NCBI RefSeq assembly: GCF_019710575.1
Contig: NZ_JAHWFK010000031.1
Span: 62,001 to 126,000 of the forward strand
Direction of reading: 5' to 3'
Length of the DNA stretch: 64,000 nt
Origin: Paractinoplanes polyasparticus
GTDB lineage: Bacteria > Actinomycetota > Actinomycetes > Mycobacteriales > Micromonosporaceae
Shown here: piece after piece, positions 41,468 through 50,229 of the stretch
Layout: every line of letters begins with the position of its first letter
Numbering within the stretch: the stretch's first letter is position 1
Made by a program: the position numbers and the translations under genes
Notes under the pieces: model-generated
Told to the model about the DNA's origin: nothing
What the model saw: the letters and a program-made list of their open reading frames with translations, nothing else
The model's database searches: none

Positions 41468-42283
41468 GTGATCACGCAGAACGATCTCACCCGGCTCGAC
41501 GACGCCGACGTGTACGACCCCGACGGCGACAAGATCGGCTCGGTCGGTCAGATCTATCTGGACACCGACACCGGTGACCCGGAATGGGTGGCGGTGCGCA
41601 CCGGCCTGTTCGGCACCAAGGAGACCTTCATCCCTCTGCAGCGGGCCACGCTGTCCGACGACCGGATCACCGTCGCCTACGACAAGGCGACGGTCAAGGG
41701 CGCCCCGCGGATCGAACCGGACGGTGCTCTGAGCTACTCCGAGGAGAACGAGCTCTACACCTACTACGGGGTGCAGTCCACCGGTACGCAGTCCGGCAGC
41801 GACAGCTACCAGCCCGGCGCCACGCAAGGCACCGACCGGACCGACCGGACCGACCGGACCGACCGGACCGAGCGGAGCGACGCCGGAGACCAGAGCCGCT
41901 CGAGGGCGGATGACGGCGCCATGACGCGGTCGGAGGAGCGCCTGGTCGCTGACACCCGTACCGAGCAGGCCGGCAAGGCGCGGCTGCGCAAATACGTCGT
42001 CACCGAGCAGCAGCAGGTCCGGGTGCCGGTGGCGCACGAGGAGGTCCGGCTGGAGCGCGAGCCGATCACCGACGCCAACCGGGGCGACGCGTACGCGGGC
42101 GCGGACATCACCGAATCCGAGCACGAGGTGACCCTGCGCGCGGAGCGGCCGGTGGTCGACACCGAGACGGTTCCGGTCGAGCGGGTGCGGCTCGGTAAGG
42201 AGACTGTCCGCGACGAGGAGACCGTGAGCGGCGAGGTCCGCAAGGAGCAGATCGAGTTCGACGGTCCCGAGAGCCGGCGCTGA
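41468..42283 (+). CDS. PRC-barrel and DUF2382 (YsnF/AvaK) stress protein
   Basis: 271 residues from the GTG at 41468, behind GAAAGGA. Residues 1-95 are a PRC-barrel (ADVYDPDGDKIGSVGQIYLD, EWVAVRTGLFGTKETFIPLQ). A charged linker with TDR repeats follows (about 120-140), then a DUF2382 domain (EERLVADTRTEQAGKARLRK, RVPVAHEEVRLEREPI, VPVERVRLGKETVRDEETVS). This two-domain layout is common in actinobacterial and deinococcal general-stress proteins; molecular function unknown. Likely cytoplasmic. Under a TGTTTA-type operator. Confidence 0.85.
   Translation: MITQNDLTRLDDADVYDPDGDKIGSVGQIYLDTDTGDPEWVAVRTGLFGTKETFIPLQRATLSDDRITVAYDKATVKGAPRIEPDGALSYSEENELYTYYGVQSTGTQSGSDSYQPGATQGTDRTDRTDRTDRTERSDAGDQSRSRADDGAMTRSEERLVADTRTEQAGKARLRKYVVTEQQQVRVPVAHEEVRLEREPITDANRGDAYAGADITESEHEVTLRAERPVVDTETVPVERVRLGKETVRDEETVSGEVRKEQIEFDGPESRR
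41831..41870. repeat. 9-bp tandem repeat encoding Thr-Asp-Arg
   Basis: About four and a half copies of ACCGACCGG inside the PRC-barrel gene, translated TDRTDRTDRTDRTER in the linker. In-frame 9-bp units allow length variation without a frameshift. Confidence 0.8.
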
Positions 42284-42468
42284 CGTCTCCGCTTCTCGCC
42301 GGCGCCTCACCGCTGCAGTGGCGCTGCGCCGGCGAGCCCCGGGCCTGGCTTGCCCACACCGCGGGGCAAAATTGTCTGGGCACAGCTGACCGCCAAGTTT
42401 GTTGGGCGGCTATCGGCTCGTCCAGCACTACGATGACGGCATGAGCCTCGAGGGAGAGGTCCGCCGCG

Positions 42469-43209
42469 GTGTCCGGATGCACGCGTGATGTCGAGCAGGC
42501 CGCCGCACTGGCGCTGCAACGCAGCCTGCTGCCGGCCCGATTGCCGTCCCCGGCCGGGTTGAGTTTCGCCGCCCGCTACATCCCCGGCCACGAGCTCGGC
42601 GTCGGCGGCGACTGGTACGACGTGTTCACCCTGCCGTCGGGCTGGCTCGGCCTGGTCATCGGCGACGTGTCCGGGCACGGACTGGCCTCCGCCGTCGTGA
42701 TGGGCCGGGTCCGTAGCGCGTTGCGCGCGTACGCCTTGATCACCGACGATCCGGCCGAGGTCCTGGCTCTGCTCGACCGTAAGGTCCAGCACTTCGAGGC
42801 CGGCAGTCTCACCACCGCCCTGTACGCCATGATCGCCCCCGACCGCCGCGCGATCCGGCTCTGCTCGGCCGGGCATCTGCCGCCCGTTCTGGCCGTTCCC
42901 GGCCGGCCCACCACATTGGTCGACATGCCGGTCGACGCGCCGCTGGGCGTCGGGCACCGGCACAATGACCGCCGCGCCACCGACGTCGATCTGCCGCCCG
43001 GCGCGCTGCTGCTGGTTTACACCGACGGCCTGGTCGAACGCCGTACGGAAATCATCGACGTCGGCCTCAAGGCTTTGATCGACGTCGTCGAAGCGGCGGC
43101 GCCGGACACGGTTTGCAACGCCGTCATGGCCCGGCTCGCTCCCGCCCGGCCCGACGATGACATCGCCGTGCTCGCGCTACGCCGGGAAACCGGCGCCGCC
43201 GGAGCCTGA
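42469..43209 (+). CDS. PP2C-type (SpoIIE) serine phosphatase
   Basis: 246 residues from the GTG at 42469, behind GAGGGAGAGG. The PPM/SpoIIE core is intact: LQRSLLPARLP entry, GVGGDWYDVF and IGDVSGHGLASA (metal-binding Asp residues), CSAGHLPPVL, LVYTDGLVERR and PDDDIAVLALR. No GAF, PAS or receiver domain precedes it, so it is a stand-alone phosphatase, probably acting on anti-sigma-factor antagonists. No antagonist or anti-sigma gene is adjacent. It follows the stress-protein gene, consistent with a general stress role (inference). Confidence 0.9.
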   Translation: MSGCTRDVEQAAALALQRSLLPARLPSPAGLSFAARYIPGHELGVGGDWYDVFTLPSGWLGLVIGDVSGHGLASAVVMGRVRSALRAYALITDDPAEVLALLDRKVQHFEAGSLTTALYAMIAPDRRAIRLCSAGHLPPVLAVPGRPTTLVDMPVDAPLGVGHRHNDRRATDVDLPPGALLLVYTDGLVERRTEIIDVGLKALIDVVEAAAPDTVCNAVMARLAPARPDDDIAVLALRRETGAAGA

Positions 43210-43263
43210 CAGCCGGCAGCACTCGTCGCCGGGTGACCGTGATCATGTCACCGATCAAGACGA

Positions 43264-43292
43264 TTGACGCTGGTCGGCGGCGGATATAGCGT
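43264..43292 (+). promoter_or_regulatory. Promoter of LAL regulator, probably leaderless
   Basis: TTGACG (43264-43269), 17-bp spacer, TAGCGT (43287-43292). The expected transcription start lies at the ATG at 43301 (or a few bases from it) and there is no Shine-Dalgarno. Confidence 0.5.
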
Positions 43293-43300
43293 CCGGGACG

Positions 43301-46057
43301 ATGTCCATGAGTCCGCCGTTCCGCGATCGTCACACCGAACGCGACGCCCTGGACCAGGTGCTGGCGAGCGTGCGGGCGAGTCAGAGCCGGGTGCTGGTCG
43401 TGCGGGGCGAGGCCGGGGTGGGCAAGTCGGCGTTGCTCGATCACCTCGTACGCAGCGCCTCGGACTTTCGCATCGCCCAGGCGGCCGGTCACGAGTACGA
43501 GATGGAGCTCACCTACGCGGGGCTGCATCAGCTCTGTGCCCCGTTGCTCGAGATGCGTGATCGACTGCCCGGACCGCAGCGGGACGCGCTCGCGGCGGCA
43601 TTCGGCCTGAGCGCGGCGCCGGCGCCGGATCGTTTCGTCGTCGGTCTGGGTGTGCTCGGTCTGCTCTCGGCGGTGACCGAGGAGCAACCCCTGCTCTGGG
43701 TGGTCGACGACGCCCAATGGCTGGACCGGACCTCGGCGCTGACGCTCGCGTTCGTGGCACACCGCCTCCTCGCGGAGTCCGTCGGTCTGGTCTTCGCGGT
43801 CCGTGATCCGGGCAATGTTCCGGAACTGGCCGGGCTGCCCGAGCTCAGGGTCGAGGGGCTCGGCGACAGTGACTCCCGCGCGTTGCTCGATGCGGCGCTG
43901 CCGGGCCGCTTGGACGAGCTTGTCCGGGACCGCATCGTCGCCGAGTCGCGCGGCAATCCGCTCGCCCTGCTCGAACTGCCGCAAAGTCTGACACCGCCCG
44001 AACTGGCGGGCGGTTTCGGCGTACGCGACGCGTCGCCGCTGGCCGGCCGGATCGAGCAGAGCTTCCTGCGGAGGCTCGACTCGCTTCCGGTTGAGACCCG
44101 GCAGCTGCTCCTGACGGCGGCCGCGGATCCGGTAGGTGACGCGGCTCTGCTCTGGCGCGCGGCCGGCCGGCTCGGACTGGGAGCGGACGCCCTGGCACCC
44201 GCGCAATCGGCGGGCTTGATCGACGTACGCGGTCGCGTGCGGTTCCGGCATCCCCTGGTGCGGTCCGCGATCTACGGCAGCGCGCCCCTGCCCGCACGGG
44301 AGCGGGCACATCAGGCTCTGGCGGAGGCGACCGATCCGGATGTCGACCCCGACCGCCGGGCATGGCATCGTGCGCACGCGACGACCACACCGGACGAGGA
44401 CATCGCCGAGGAGCTGGAGCGCTCGGCGGGACGGGCGGCACAGCGCGGTGGTATGGCGGCGACTGCCGCGTTCCTCGAACGTGCGGCCGAGCTGACACCC
44501 GACCCGGTTCGTCGCGGCCGGCGCGCCCTCACCGCTGCCCGGGCCACCTACGAGTCGGGTGCGCTCGACGGCGCCGACAAGCTGCTGGCAGTCGCCGGGT
44601 TGTCTCCGCTGACCGACCTGCAACGGGCCGGCCTGGCCCGCCTGCGCGCCCAGATCGCCTTCGCTCAGCGGCGCGGCGCGGACGCTCCACCGTTGCTGCT
44701 CGACGCGGCCGACCGGCTCGCGCCGCTCGATCGCGGATCGGCGCGCGAGGCGTATCTGGAAGCGCTCGGAGCGGCCATCTTCGCCGGCCGCCTCAACGGG
44801 CACGTCGGCCCGGGCGAGGTGGCCGCGGCCGTCCGGAGCGCTCCGGCCGCCGAGCAGCCGCCACGTCCGATCGATCTGCTGCTCGACGGTCTGGCGACAC
44901 GGTTCACGGACGGGTATGTCGCCGGTGTGGCGCCGCTGCGCCGCGCGCTGCACGCCTTCGGGCCCGGCGCGGGGGTCGATCCGGGCGAGATGATGCAGTG
45001 GTTCTGGCTGCCGTGGCTCATCGCCGGTGATCTGTGGGACGACACGAGGTGGCACGAAGTGGCCACCCGGGCGACGCAGCTCTGTCGCGACGCCGGCGCG
45101 CTCATCAGGCTGCCCTTGGCGCTGGGGAACCGGGCCGCTGTGCACCTGCACGCGGGGGAGTTCGCGGACGCCGAGTCGCTCGCGGAGGAGGCGGCCGCGA
45201 TCACCGACGCCACCGGAAACGCCCCGGTGAGGTTCTCCTCGCTGCTGCTCGCCGCGTGGCGGGGATCCGAGTCCGAGGCCCTGAAGTATGCGAGCTGGGG
45301 CCTCGAGAACGTGCTCGCGCGAGGTGAAGGACGAGGAATCGGCGGACACGGCTACACGACCGCGGTGCTGTTCAACGGTCTCGGCCGCTACGAGGACGCG
45401 TTGGTCAGCGCCCGGACAGCCTGCGAGTACGACGACCTCGGCATCCGCGGGTTCGCCCTCGTCGAGTTGGTCGAAGCAGGCGTCCGGTGCGGCGCCATCG
45501 ACGAGGCCGCCGCGGCATCGCGCCAGCTGGAAGAGCGAACGAGCGCGGCCGGTACGGACTGGGCACTCGGCGTCCAGGCCTGGTGCGCCGGCCTGGTGAC
45601 CGAAGGCGGGGCGGCCGAGTCCTGCTATCTGGAAGCGATCGAACGGCTCGGCCGTACCCGTGTCGCCGTCCACCTCGCCCGTGCGCACCTGGTGTACGGC
45701 GAGTGGCTGCGCCGTGAGAACCGCCGCGCCGACGCCCGCGAGCACCTTCGGACCGCGCACGACATGTTCAGCCGTACCGGGGCCGAGGCGTTCGCCGCGC
45801 GCGCCCACCGCGAGCTTCTGGCCACCGGCGGCGCCGCGCGCCGGCGCACGGTGGACACCCACGATCTGCTCACCCCGCAGGAGGGACAGATCGCGCGGCT
45901 GGCCCGGGAGGGCCTGTCCAACCCCGAGATCGGCGCCCAGCTGTTCATCAGCCCGCGAACGGTGCAGTACCACCTGGGCAAGGTCTTCACCAAGCTGGAG
46001 ATCACCTCGCGCAGCCAGCTCGGCCGGCTGCCGGAGACGCGCCTCCGCGCCGTCTAG
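43301..46057 (+). CDS. LuxR-family (LAL) ATP-binding transcriptional regulator
   Basis: 918 residues. AAA-type ATPase at the N-terminus: Walker A GEAGVGKSALL (about 36-46), Walker B LLWVVDDAQWLD; a long TPR-like helical middle; C-terminal LuxR HTH (LTPQEGQIARLAREGLSNPE then GAQLFISPRTVQYHLGKVFT). LAL proteins are large ATP-dependent activators, often of secondary metabolism or sugar genes. No obvious target cluster is adjacent. A possible alternative start is the Met at residue 3. Confidence 0.95.
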   Translation: MSMSPPFRDRHTERDALDQVLASVRASQSRVLVVRGEAGVGKSALLDHLVRSASDFRIAQAAGHEYEMELTYAGLHQLCAPLLEMRDRLPGPQRDALAAAFGLSAAPAPDRFVVGLGVLGLLSAVTEEQPLLWVVDDAQWLDRTSALTLAFVAHRLLAESVGLVFAVRDPGNVPELAGLPELRVEGLGDSDSRALLDAALPGRLDELVRDRIVAESRGNPLALLELPQSLTPPELAGGFGVRDASPLAGRIEQSFLRRLDSLPVETRQLLLTAAADPVGDAALLWRAAGRLGLGADALAPAQSAGLIDVRGRVRFRHPLVRSAIYGSAPLPARERAHQALAEATDPDVDPDRRAWHRAHATTTPDEDIAEELERSAGRAAQRGGMAATAAFLERAAELTPDPVRRGRRALTAARATYESGALDGADKLLAVAGLSPLTDLQRAGLARLRAQIAFAQRRGADAPPLLLDAADRLAPLDRGSAREAYLEALGAAIFAGRLNGHVGPGEVAAAVRSAPAAEQPPRPIDLLLDGLATRFTDGYVAGVAPLRRALHAFGPGAGVDPGEMMQWFWLPWLIAGDLWDDTRWHEVATRATQLCRDAGALIRLPLALGNRAAVHLHAGEFADAESLAEEAAAITDATGNAPVRFSSLLLAAWRGSESEALKYASWGLENVLARGEGRGIGGHGYTTAVLFNGLGRYEDALVSARTACEYDDLGIRGFALVELVEAGVRCGAIDEAAAASRQLEERTSAAGTDWALGVQAWCAGLVTEGGAAESCYLEAIERLGRTRVAVHLARAHLVYGEWLRRENRRADAREHLRTAHDMFSRTGAEAFAARAHRELLATGGAARRRTVDTHDLLTPQEGQIARLAREGLSNPEIGAQLFISPRTVQYHLGKVFTKLEITSRSQLGRLPETRLRAV

Positions 46058-46072
46058 AACCGGTACACGGTG

Positions 46073-46603
46073 CTACGCCTGGATGGCGGCGAGCTGGTCG
46101 GTGAAGCCGGCCATCGCGGCACCGTGCAGGAGATGTCCCCAGCTCACCCGGGCCACGCCGAGAGCAGCCAGCTCGGGCAGTGACGGCGCCTGCGGCAGAC
46201 GGAGCACATTCACCGGGCCGTCGACCTGCGAAGTGAAGCGGCGCAGCGCCTCGGTCTCCCACAGCAGGATCGGAAAGACGCAGTCGGCCCCGGCCTCGAG
46301 ATAGGCATTCGCCCGGCGCACCGCCTCGGGAACGAGGTCGTGCTGGGCCTCGGGGCCGGCCCCGGCCAGGAACGGATCGACGAAGATGTCGATCCGCGCG
46401 TTGACGACAAGCCGGTAGCCGTCTTCGGACGCGGCCCGGCGTACCGCTGCGAGCCAGTCCGCTTGCCGGCCGGAGTCGCGCAGGCGGCCGGCGGTGTGAT
46501 CGGTGTGCAAGGCGTTCATGCCACACCCAACGCTCCGGTCGATGACGACGTCGGTCCACAGATAGCGGTGCGCCGGCCAGTCGTGCTGCCGGTGACTGGC
46601 CAC
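46073..46603 (-). pseudogene. Isocitrate lyase/PEP mutase-family protein, 5'-truncated
   Basis: The frame contains SGRQADWLAAVRRAASEDGY, LVVNARIDIFVDPFL, RANAYLEAGADCVFPIL and NVLRLPQAPSLPELAALGVA then RVSWGHLLHGAA, matching the C-terminal 150 residues of the PEP mutase-like group (usual length about 255). The N-terminal third with the catalytic loop is missing, and residues 1-30 (VVIDRSVGCGMNALHTDHTA) show no family match. It converges on the LAL regulator. Probably a remnant. Confidence 0.65.
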
Positions 46604-46689
46604 TCCGGCTGGCGACTCAGCAGATTCGACGGTGACCCCGCCCGGGCGACGCTGCCTGCATCGACAGATCGTGAGGAGAGGAGATCGTC

Positions 46690-47349
46690 ATGCGGACGTC
46701 CGGCGTCGATTCGCGCCTCCCGTCGACGGATTCGGTGGAGCCCGAGGCGACAGCGGATTTCGAGAGTGCCCGTGCTCGGCTGTTCGGGATCGCCTACCAG
46801 AGGCTGGGACGCGCAGCCGACGCCGAGGACGTCGTCCAGAACGTCTGGGTCCGCTGGCAAGGCGTGGACCGGGCGCAGGTCCGCAATCGGGCCGCGTTCC
46901 TCAGCACCATCACGACGCGGGTCGCGCTCAACGTGGCCACCTCGGCCTACTCTCGCCGTGAGATCAGTACGGGCGAGTGGCTACCGGATCTTCCGCTGGA
47001 TTCGGCGGATCCGGCGCTCGAGGCGGAACGCGCCCAGGCGCTGCAGGCCGCGGTCCAGGTGCTGATGGAACGGCTGTCTCCGGCGGAACGTGCTGTCTGC
47101 GTGCTTCGCGAGGCGTTCGGCTATCCGTTCGGCGAGATCGGAAAGCTGCTCGGTCTCAACGACAGCAGCGCGCGGCAGCTGGCTGTCCGGGCGCGGAGGC
47201 ATCTGACAGAACGACGCCACAACGCGGTTGATCCGGCGGAGCGTGCCGAACTGCTCGAGGCGTTCCGCAGTGCGGCCGTCGGTGACGGCATGGCTTGCCT
47301 GATCGATCTGCTGGCCGGGGCCTGTCGTCCCCGGGCCCAGGGCTGCTAG
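46690..47349 (+). CDS. SigJ/ECF41-like sigma factor lacking its SnoaL-like domain
   Basis: 219 residues behind AGGAGAGGAG. Sigma region 2: ARLFGIAYQRLGRAADAEDV then VQNVWVRWQGVD; region 4: RLSPAERAVCVLREAFGYPF, IGKLLGLNDSSARQLAVRAR. The SigJ/ECF41 group normally carries a C-terminal SnoaL/NTF2-like domain (total about 290-310 residues). Here the linker begins (RAELLEAFRSAAVGDGMACL) and ends at a stop after about 25 residues. Both sigma domains are complete, so it may still bind core RNA polymerase, with altered control. No anti-sigma gene adjoins it. Confidence 0.85.
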   Translation: MRTSGVDSRLPSTDSVEPEATADFESARARLFGIAYQRLGRAADAEDVVQNVWVRWQGVDRAQVRNRAAFLSTITTRVALNVATSAYSRREISTGEWLPDLPLDSADPALEAERAQALQAAVQVLMERLSPAERAVCVLREAFGYPFGEIGKLLGLNDSSARQLAVRARRHLTERRHNAVDPAERAELLEAFRSAAVGDGMACLIDLLAGACRPRAQGC

Positions 47350-47376
47350 TTGACGACACCGGCATTGCACTATTGT
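47350..47376 (+). promoter_or_regulatory. Promoter of CGNR gene, probably leaderless
   Basis: TTGACG (47350-47355), 15-bp spacer, TATTGT (47371-47376). The predicted transcription start falls at the GTG at 47383. Short spacer lowers certainty. Confidence 0.45.
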
Positions 47377-47382
47377 GGTGTC

Positions 47383-47907
47383 GTGGCCGACCTGCACCTG
47401 ATCGAGGAGTTTCTGAACACCGTCGACGAGCGAACGTTCAGCCGGCACGGGGAGAGCCACGTCGCCGGCGAACATCTGACCTCCCCGGGCGCCCTGTCGG
47501 AGTGGCTGGTCGCCCGTGATCTGCCGACCGCCGGGGCCGACCCCCAGCCCGCCGACCTGGCCGCCACCGTCGCGCTGCGCACGGCGCTGCGGCAGGTGCT
47601 CCTCGGCGAGCTCGATGCCACGGCAGCGCTGAACGACTACCAGCTGCGACTCGTACCCGATCCGGCGCGCGGCCTGCGGATCGCCGCCCGGTCCGGGCGG
47701 CCGTGGCTGGACGCGATCGTCGAGACGGTGGCGCAGAGCGCGGCCCGGGGCGAGTGGCAACGGGTCAAGCTGTGCGCGGCGCCGGACTGCCACTGGGCGT
47801 TCTACGACACATCCCGCAGCGGCCGGGGCCGCTGGTGCTCCATGGACATCTGTGGCAACCGCCACAAGACCCGCACCTATCGCGAACGCCACCGGCAAGC
47901 CGGGTGA
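47383..47907 (+). CDS. ABATE/CGNR zinc-finger transcriptional regulator-like protein
   Basis: 174 residues from the GTG at 47383 (the upstream TTG at 47350 lies in the promoter). N-terminal ABATE domain: LHLIEEFLNTVDERTF, ALSEWLVARDL. C-terminal zf-CGNR: VKLCAAPDCHWAFYDTSRSG then RWCSMDICGNRHKTRTYRER, with Cys-x4-Cys and Cys-x3-CGNR zinc ligands. Family members are putative DNA-binding stress regulators. It converges with the MFS gene. Confidence 0.9.
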   Translation: MADLHLIEEFLNTVDERTFSRHGESHVAGEHLTSPGALSEWLVARDLPTAGADPQPADLAATVALRTALRQVLLGELDATAALNDYQLRLVPDPARGLRIAARSGRPWLDAIVETVAQSAARGEWQRVKLCAAPDCHWAFYDTSRSGRGRWCSMDICGNRHKTRTYRERHRQAG

Positions 47908-47910
47908 ACC

Positions 47911-49230
47911 TCAGGCCGGGTGCATCCGGGCCGTGGGCCGGCTCTCGGCCACGTCGGTCAGGATCTCGGAGGCGGCGAGCTCATCGCGGGCGGCGAGCCG
48001 GTCGAAGCCTTCGACGGCCGGGTACGCGTACGGGCCCAGGGTGGCGATGAGGACCGCGCCGATCGCGAGGAGGACCATGAGGACCGGCAGGACCGGGTCG
48101 TAGGCGCCGAACGAGTCGTAGCCCAGCCCGAGCACCAGCGGCCCGATCGCGGAGCCGAGGATGAAGGCGGCCTGCACCGAGCCGACGAGCCGGCCGAAGC
48201 TGCGCATGCCGAGATAGCGCGTGATGAGCACGGCGAGCAGGTCGCCCTCGATGCCGAACGCGACGCCGATGAAGCCCACCGCGGCGGCGGCGCCGGCGAA
48301 CGGCAGGTCCAGGAAGAACAGGCCGATGATGGGGGCGAGCATCACGATCGGCCCCACGACGGCGCCGTGGACGCGGTCGATGATGAAACCGCCGGCCACC
48401 CGTCCGACGAGCGAGGTCAGGCCGAACACCACGAGCAGGGCGGCGGCCTGGTCGTCGCTCAGGCCGCGGTCGGTCATCATCGGCACGAGGTGCACCTGCA
48501 GGCCGGTGACGACCACGCCGACCAGGCCCAGTCCGACCGCGATGCCCCAGAACTGCCGGGTGCGGATCGCCTCGCCGAACGTCAGGCCCGGCAGGTCGAG
48601 GCTGACGTCCCGGCCGTCCACCTGTGCCTGCCGGACCAGGCGGCCCCGCACGTGTCGTTCGGCGCGGGCCCGCACGAACAGCGTGACCATCGTGACCGGC
48701 ACCACGACGGAGAGCAGAGCCATGACACCGTACGCGGCCCGCCAGCCGACGCTGTCGATGAGCGCGCCGGCCAGCACCGGTGCCAGAGCCGCGCCCAGCC
48801 CGATGAAGCCGGTCACCACCCCGACGGCCAGAGCGCGGTTGTTGTCGAACCAGCTCACCACGGCCCGGGAGGCGGGCACCATGGTCGCCGCGCCGAAGAG
48901 TCCCACGAAGAAGCAGGGCAGCAGGTAGACCAGGGCGACCGGCGGCACCAGACCGATCAGCGCCATCGACGCCGCGAACAGCACGAACCCGGGCACGAGG
49001 AGGTACCGCGCCGCGAAACGGTCGACGAACCGGGCCACCGTCAGCAGGCCGATCGTCATCCCGACCGCGGCCACCGAGGCGGCGGCGGTGACGGTCGTCC
49101 GGCTGAACCCGGTCTCGGCGGAGATCGGATCCACGAACAGGCCGAGGGAGGCCAGGTACATCTGCGGGCCGAAGGCGGCGGCGATCCCGCCGCCGACAAC
49201 CACCCACCACGGGCTGCGCGGCCGGCTCAT
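47911..49230 (-). CDS. Major facilitator superfamily transporter
   Basis: 439 residues from the ATG at 49230. About 12 transmembrane helices in two halves; the loop between helices 2 and 3 is VARFVDRFAARYLLVPG and the equivalent in half two is AGGFIIDRVHGAVVGPI. The long cytoplasmic loop between helices 6 and 7 (ERHVRGRLVRQAQVDGRDVS) and the overall pattern resemble oxalate/formate-antiporter or monocarboxylate-type MFS members. Substrate unknown. Its start overlaps the SDR stop by 4 bp, so the SDR and transporter are coupled, suggesting the SDR acts on the transported compound (inference). Confidence 0.9.
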   Translation of the reverse strand: MSRPRSPWWVVVGGGIAAAFGPQMYLASLGLFVDPISAETGFSRTTVTAAASVAAVGMTIGLLTVARFVDRFAARYLLVPGFVLFAASMALIGLVPPVALVYLLPCFFVGLFGAATMVPASRAVVSWFDNNRALAVGVVTGFIGLGAALAPVLAGALIDSVGWRAAYGVMALLSVVVPVTMVTLFVRARAERHVRGRLVRQAQVDGRDVSLDLPGLTFGEAIRTRQFWGIAVGLGLVGVVVTGLQVHLVPMMTDRGLSDDQAAALLVVFGLTSLVGRVAGGFIIDRVHGAVVGPIVMLAPIIGLFFLDLPFAGAAAAVGFIGVAFGIEGDLLAVLITRYLGMRSFGRLVGSVQAAFILGSAIGPLVLGLGYDSFGAYDPVLPVLMVLLAIGAVLIATLGPYAYPAVEGFDRLAARDELAASEILTDVAESRPTARMHPA

Positions 49231-50174
49231 GCGGAGGCTGCGAACGGGGCCTTGGCGAGCCGCTCGGAGACATCCCACACGCGCGCCGCGTCCTCGGGGC
49301 TGCGCAGCGGCGGGTACAACCGCTGTTCGGCCGGTCGGCCGCCCAGATTGCCCGGGCCGCTGGGCCCGTAGAACGCCCCCGGTCGGGCGTCGGGGCCGGT
49401 CGCGGCCATCAGCGCCGGCAGCCCGGCGGTCTCGACGGTGCCCAGCAGGATGCCGCGGGACGACAGACCCTGGATCAGCCGGTATTGCGGCACGGTCTGG
49501 CTGCGGCCGATCTCGGGGCGGGCGCCCAGCAGGTTCGTGGGGGCCACTCCCGGGTGGGACAGGTTGCTGGTGATGCCCCAGCCCTGGGCCTCGCTGCGCC
49601 GCTGCAGCTCGAGGCCGAACAGCCCGAAGGCGATCTTCGACTGGCTGTAGGCCCGCATGACGTTGTACGAGCGGTCCCCGTTCAGATCGTCCCAGTTGAT
49701 CGTGCCCCGGCGGGCGGCGACGCTGATCTGCGACGTGACCCGTGCGCGGCCGGCGCGCAGCAGCGGCAGCAGGTGCCCGACCAGCGCGAAGTGGCCCAGG
49801 TGGTTGGTGCCGAACTGCACCTCGAACCCGTCGGCCGTGAGCTGCCGGTTCGGCGGCCGCATGACACCGGCGTTGTTGATCAATACGTGAATCGGGTCGC
49901 CCTCTCCGCGCAACGTGTCGCCGAGGGCGGCGACCGAGGCGAGGGACGAAAGGTCGAGGGTACGCAAGGAGACCGTGGCGTCCGGGTGGCTGCGCCGGAT
50001 CTGCGTGATCGCCCTGTCGCCCTTGGCCGCGTTGCGGACCGGCAGGACCAGTTCGGCCCCGGCGCCGGCCAGCCGGGTGGCCATGATCAGGCCCATCCCG
50101 TCGCTCGCGCCCGTGATCACGACGCGCCTGCCGGTCAGGTCGGGGACGGAAAAATCGATCTTCGTACGTGCCAT
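49227..50174 (-). CDS. SDR-family oxidoreductase
   Basis: 315 residues. TGASDGMG, VLINNAGVMRPPNRQLTADG, VQFGTNHLGHFALVGHLLPL and RAYSQSKIAFGLFGLELQRR (YxxxK), with NLSHPGVAPTNLL. Belongs to the retinol-dehydrogenase/WWOX-like SDR subgroup, similar in layout to 7547-8452. Divergent from an XRE/MmyB regulator with a 21-bp perfect inverted repeat in the gap; followed by and overlapping an MFS gene. Confidence 0.9.
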   Translation of the reverse strand: MARTKIDFSVPDLTGRRVVITGASDGMGLIMATRLAGAGAELVLPVRNAAKGDRAITQIRRSHPDATVSLRTLDLSSLASVAALGDTLRGEGDPIHVLINNAGVMRPPNRQLTADGFEVQFGTNHLGHFALVGHLLPLLRAGRARVTSQISVAARRGTINWDDLNGDRSYNVMRAYSQSKIAFGLFGLELQRRSEAQGWGITSNLSHPGVAPTNLLGARPEIGRSQTVPQYRLIQGLSSRGILLGTVETAGLPALMAATGPDARPGAFYGPSGPGNLGGRPAEQRLYPPLRSPEDAARVWDVSERLAKAPFAASA

Positions 50175-50229
50175 CGTGCTGCTCCTCGTTAGCTCGGCTG
50201 TGACTGAGATTCGTGCACAGCCGGAACCA

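Noticed and set aside
41831..41870. Possible CRISPR-like repeats
   Set aside because: Contiguous 9-bp in-frame tandem repeat without spacers; no cas gene.
47427..47440. GCGAACGTTC inside the CGNR gene as an eighth TAGAACG-type site
   Set aside because: Only the 8-bp palindromic core GAACGTTC matches; flanking TAGA/TCTA is missing and it lies within a coding sequence.
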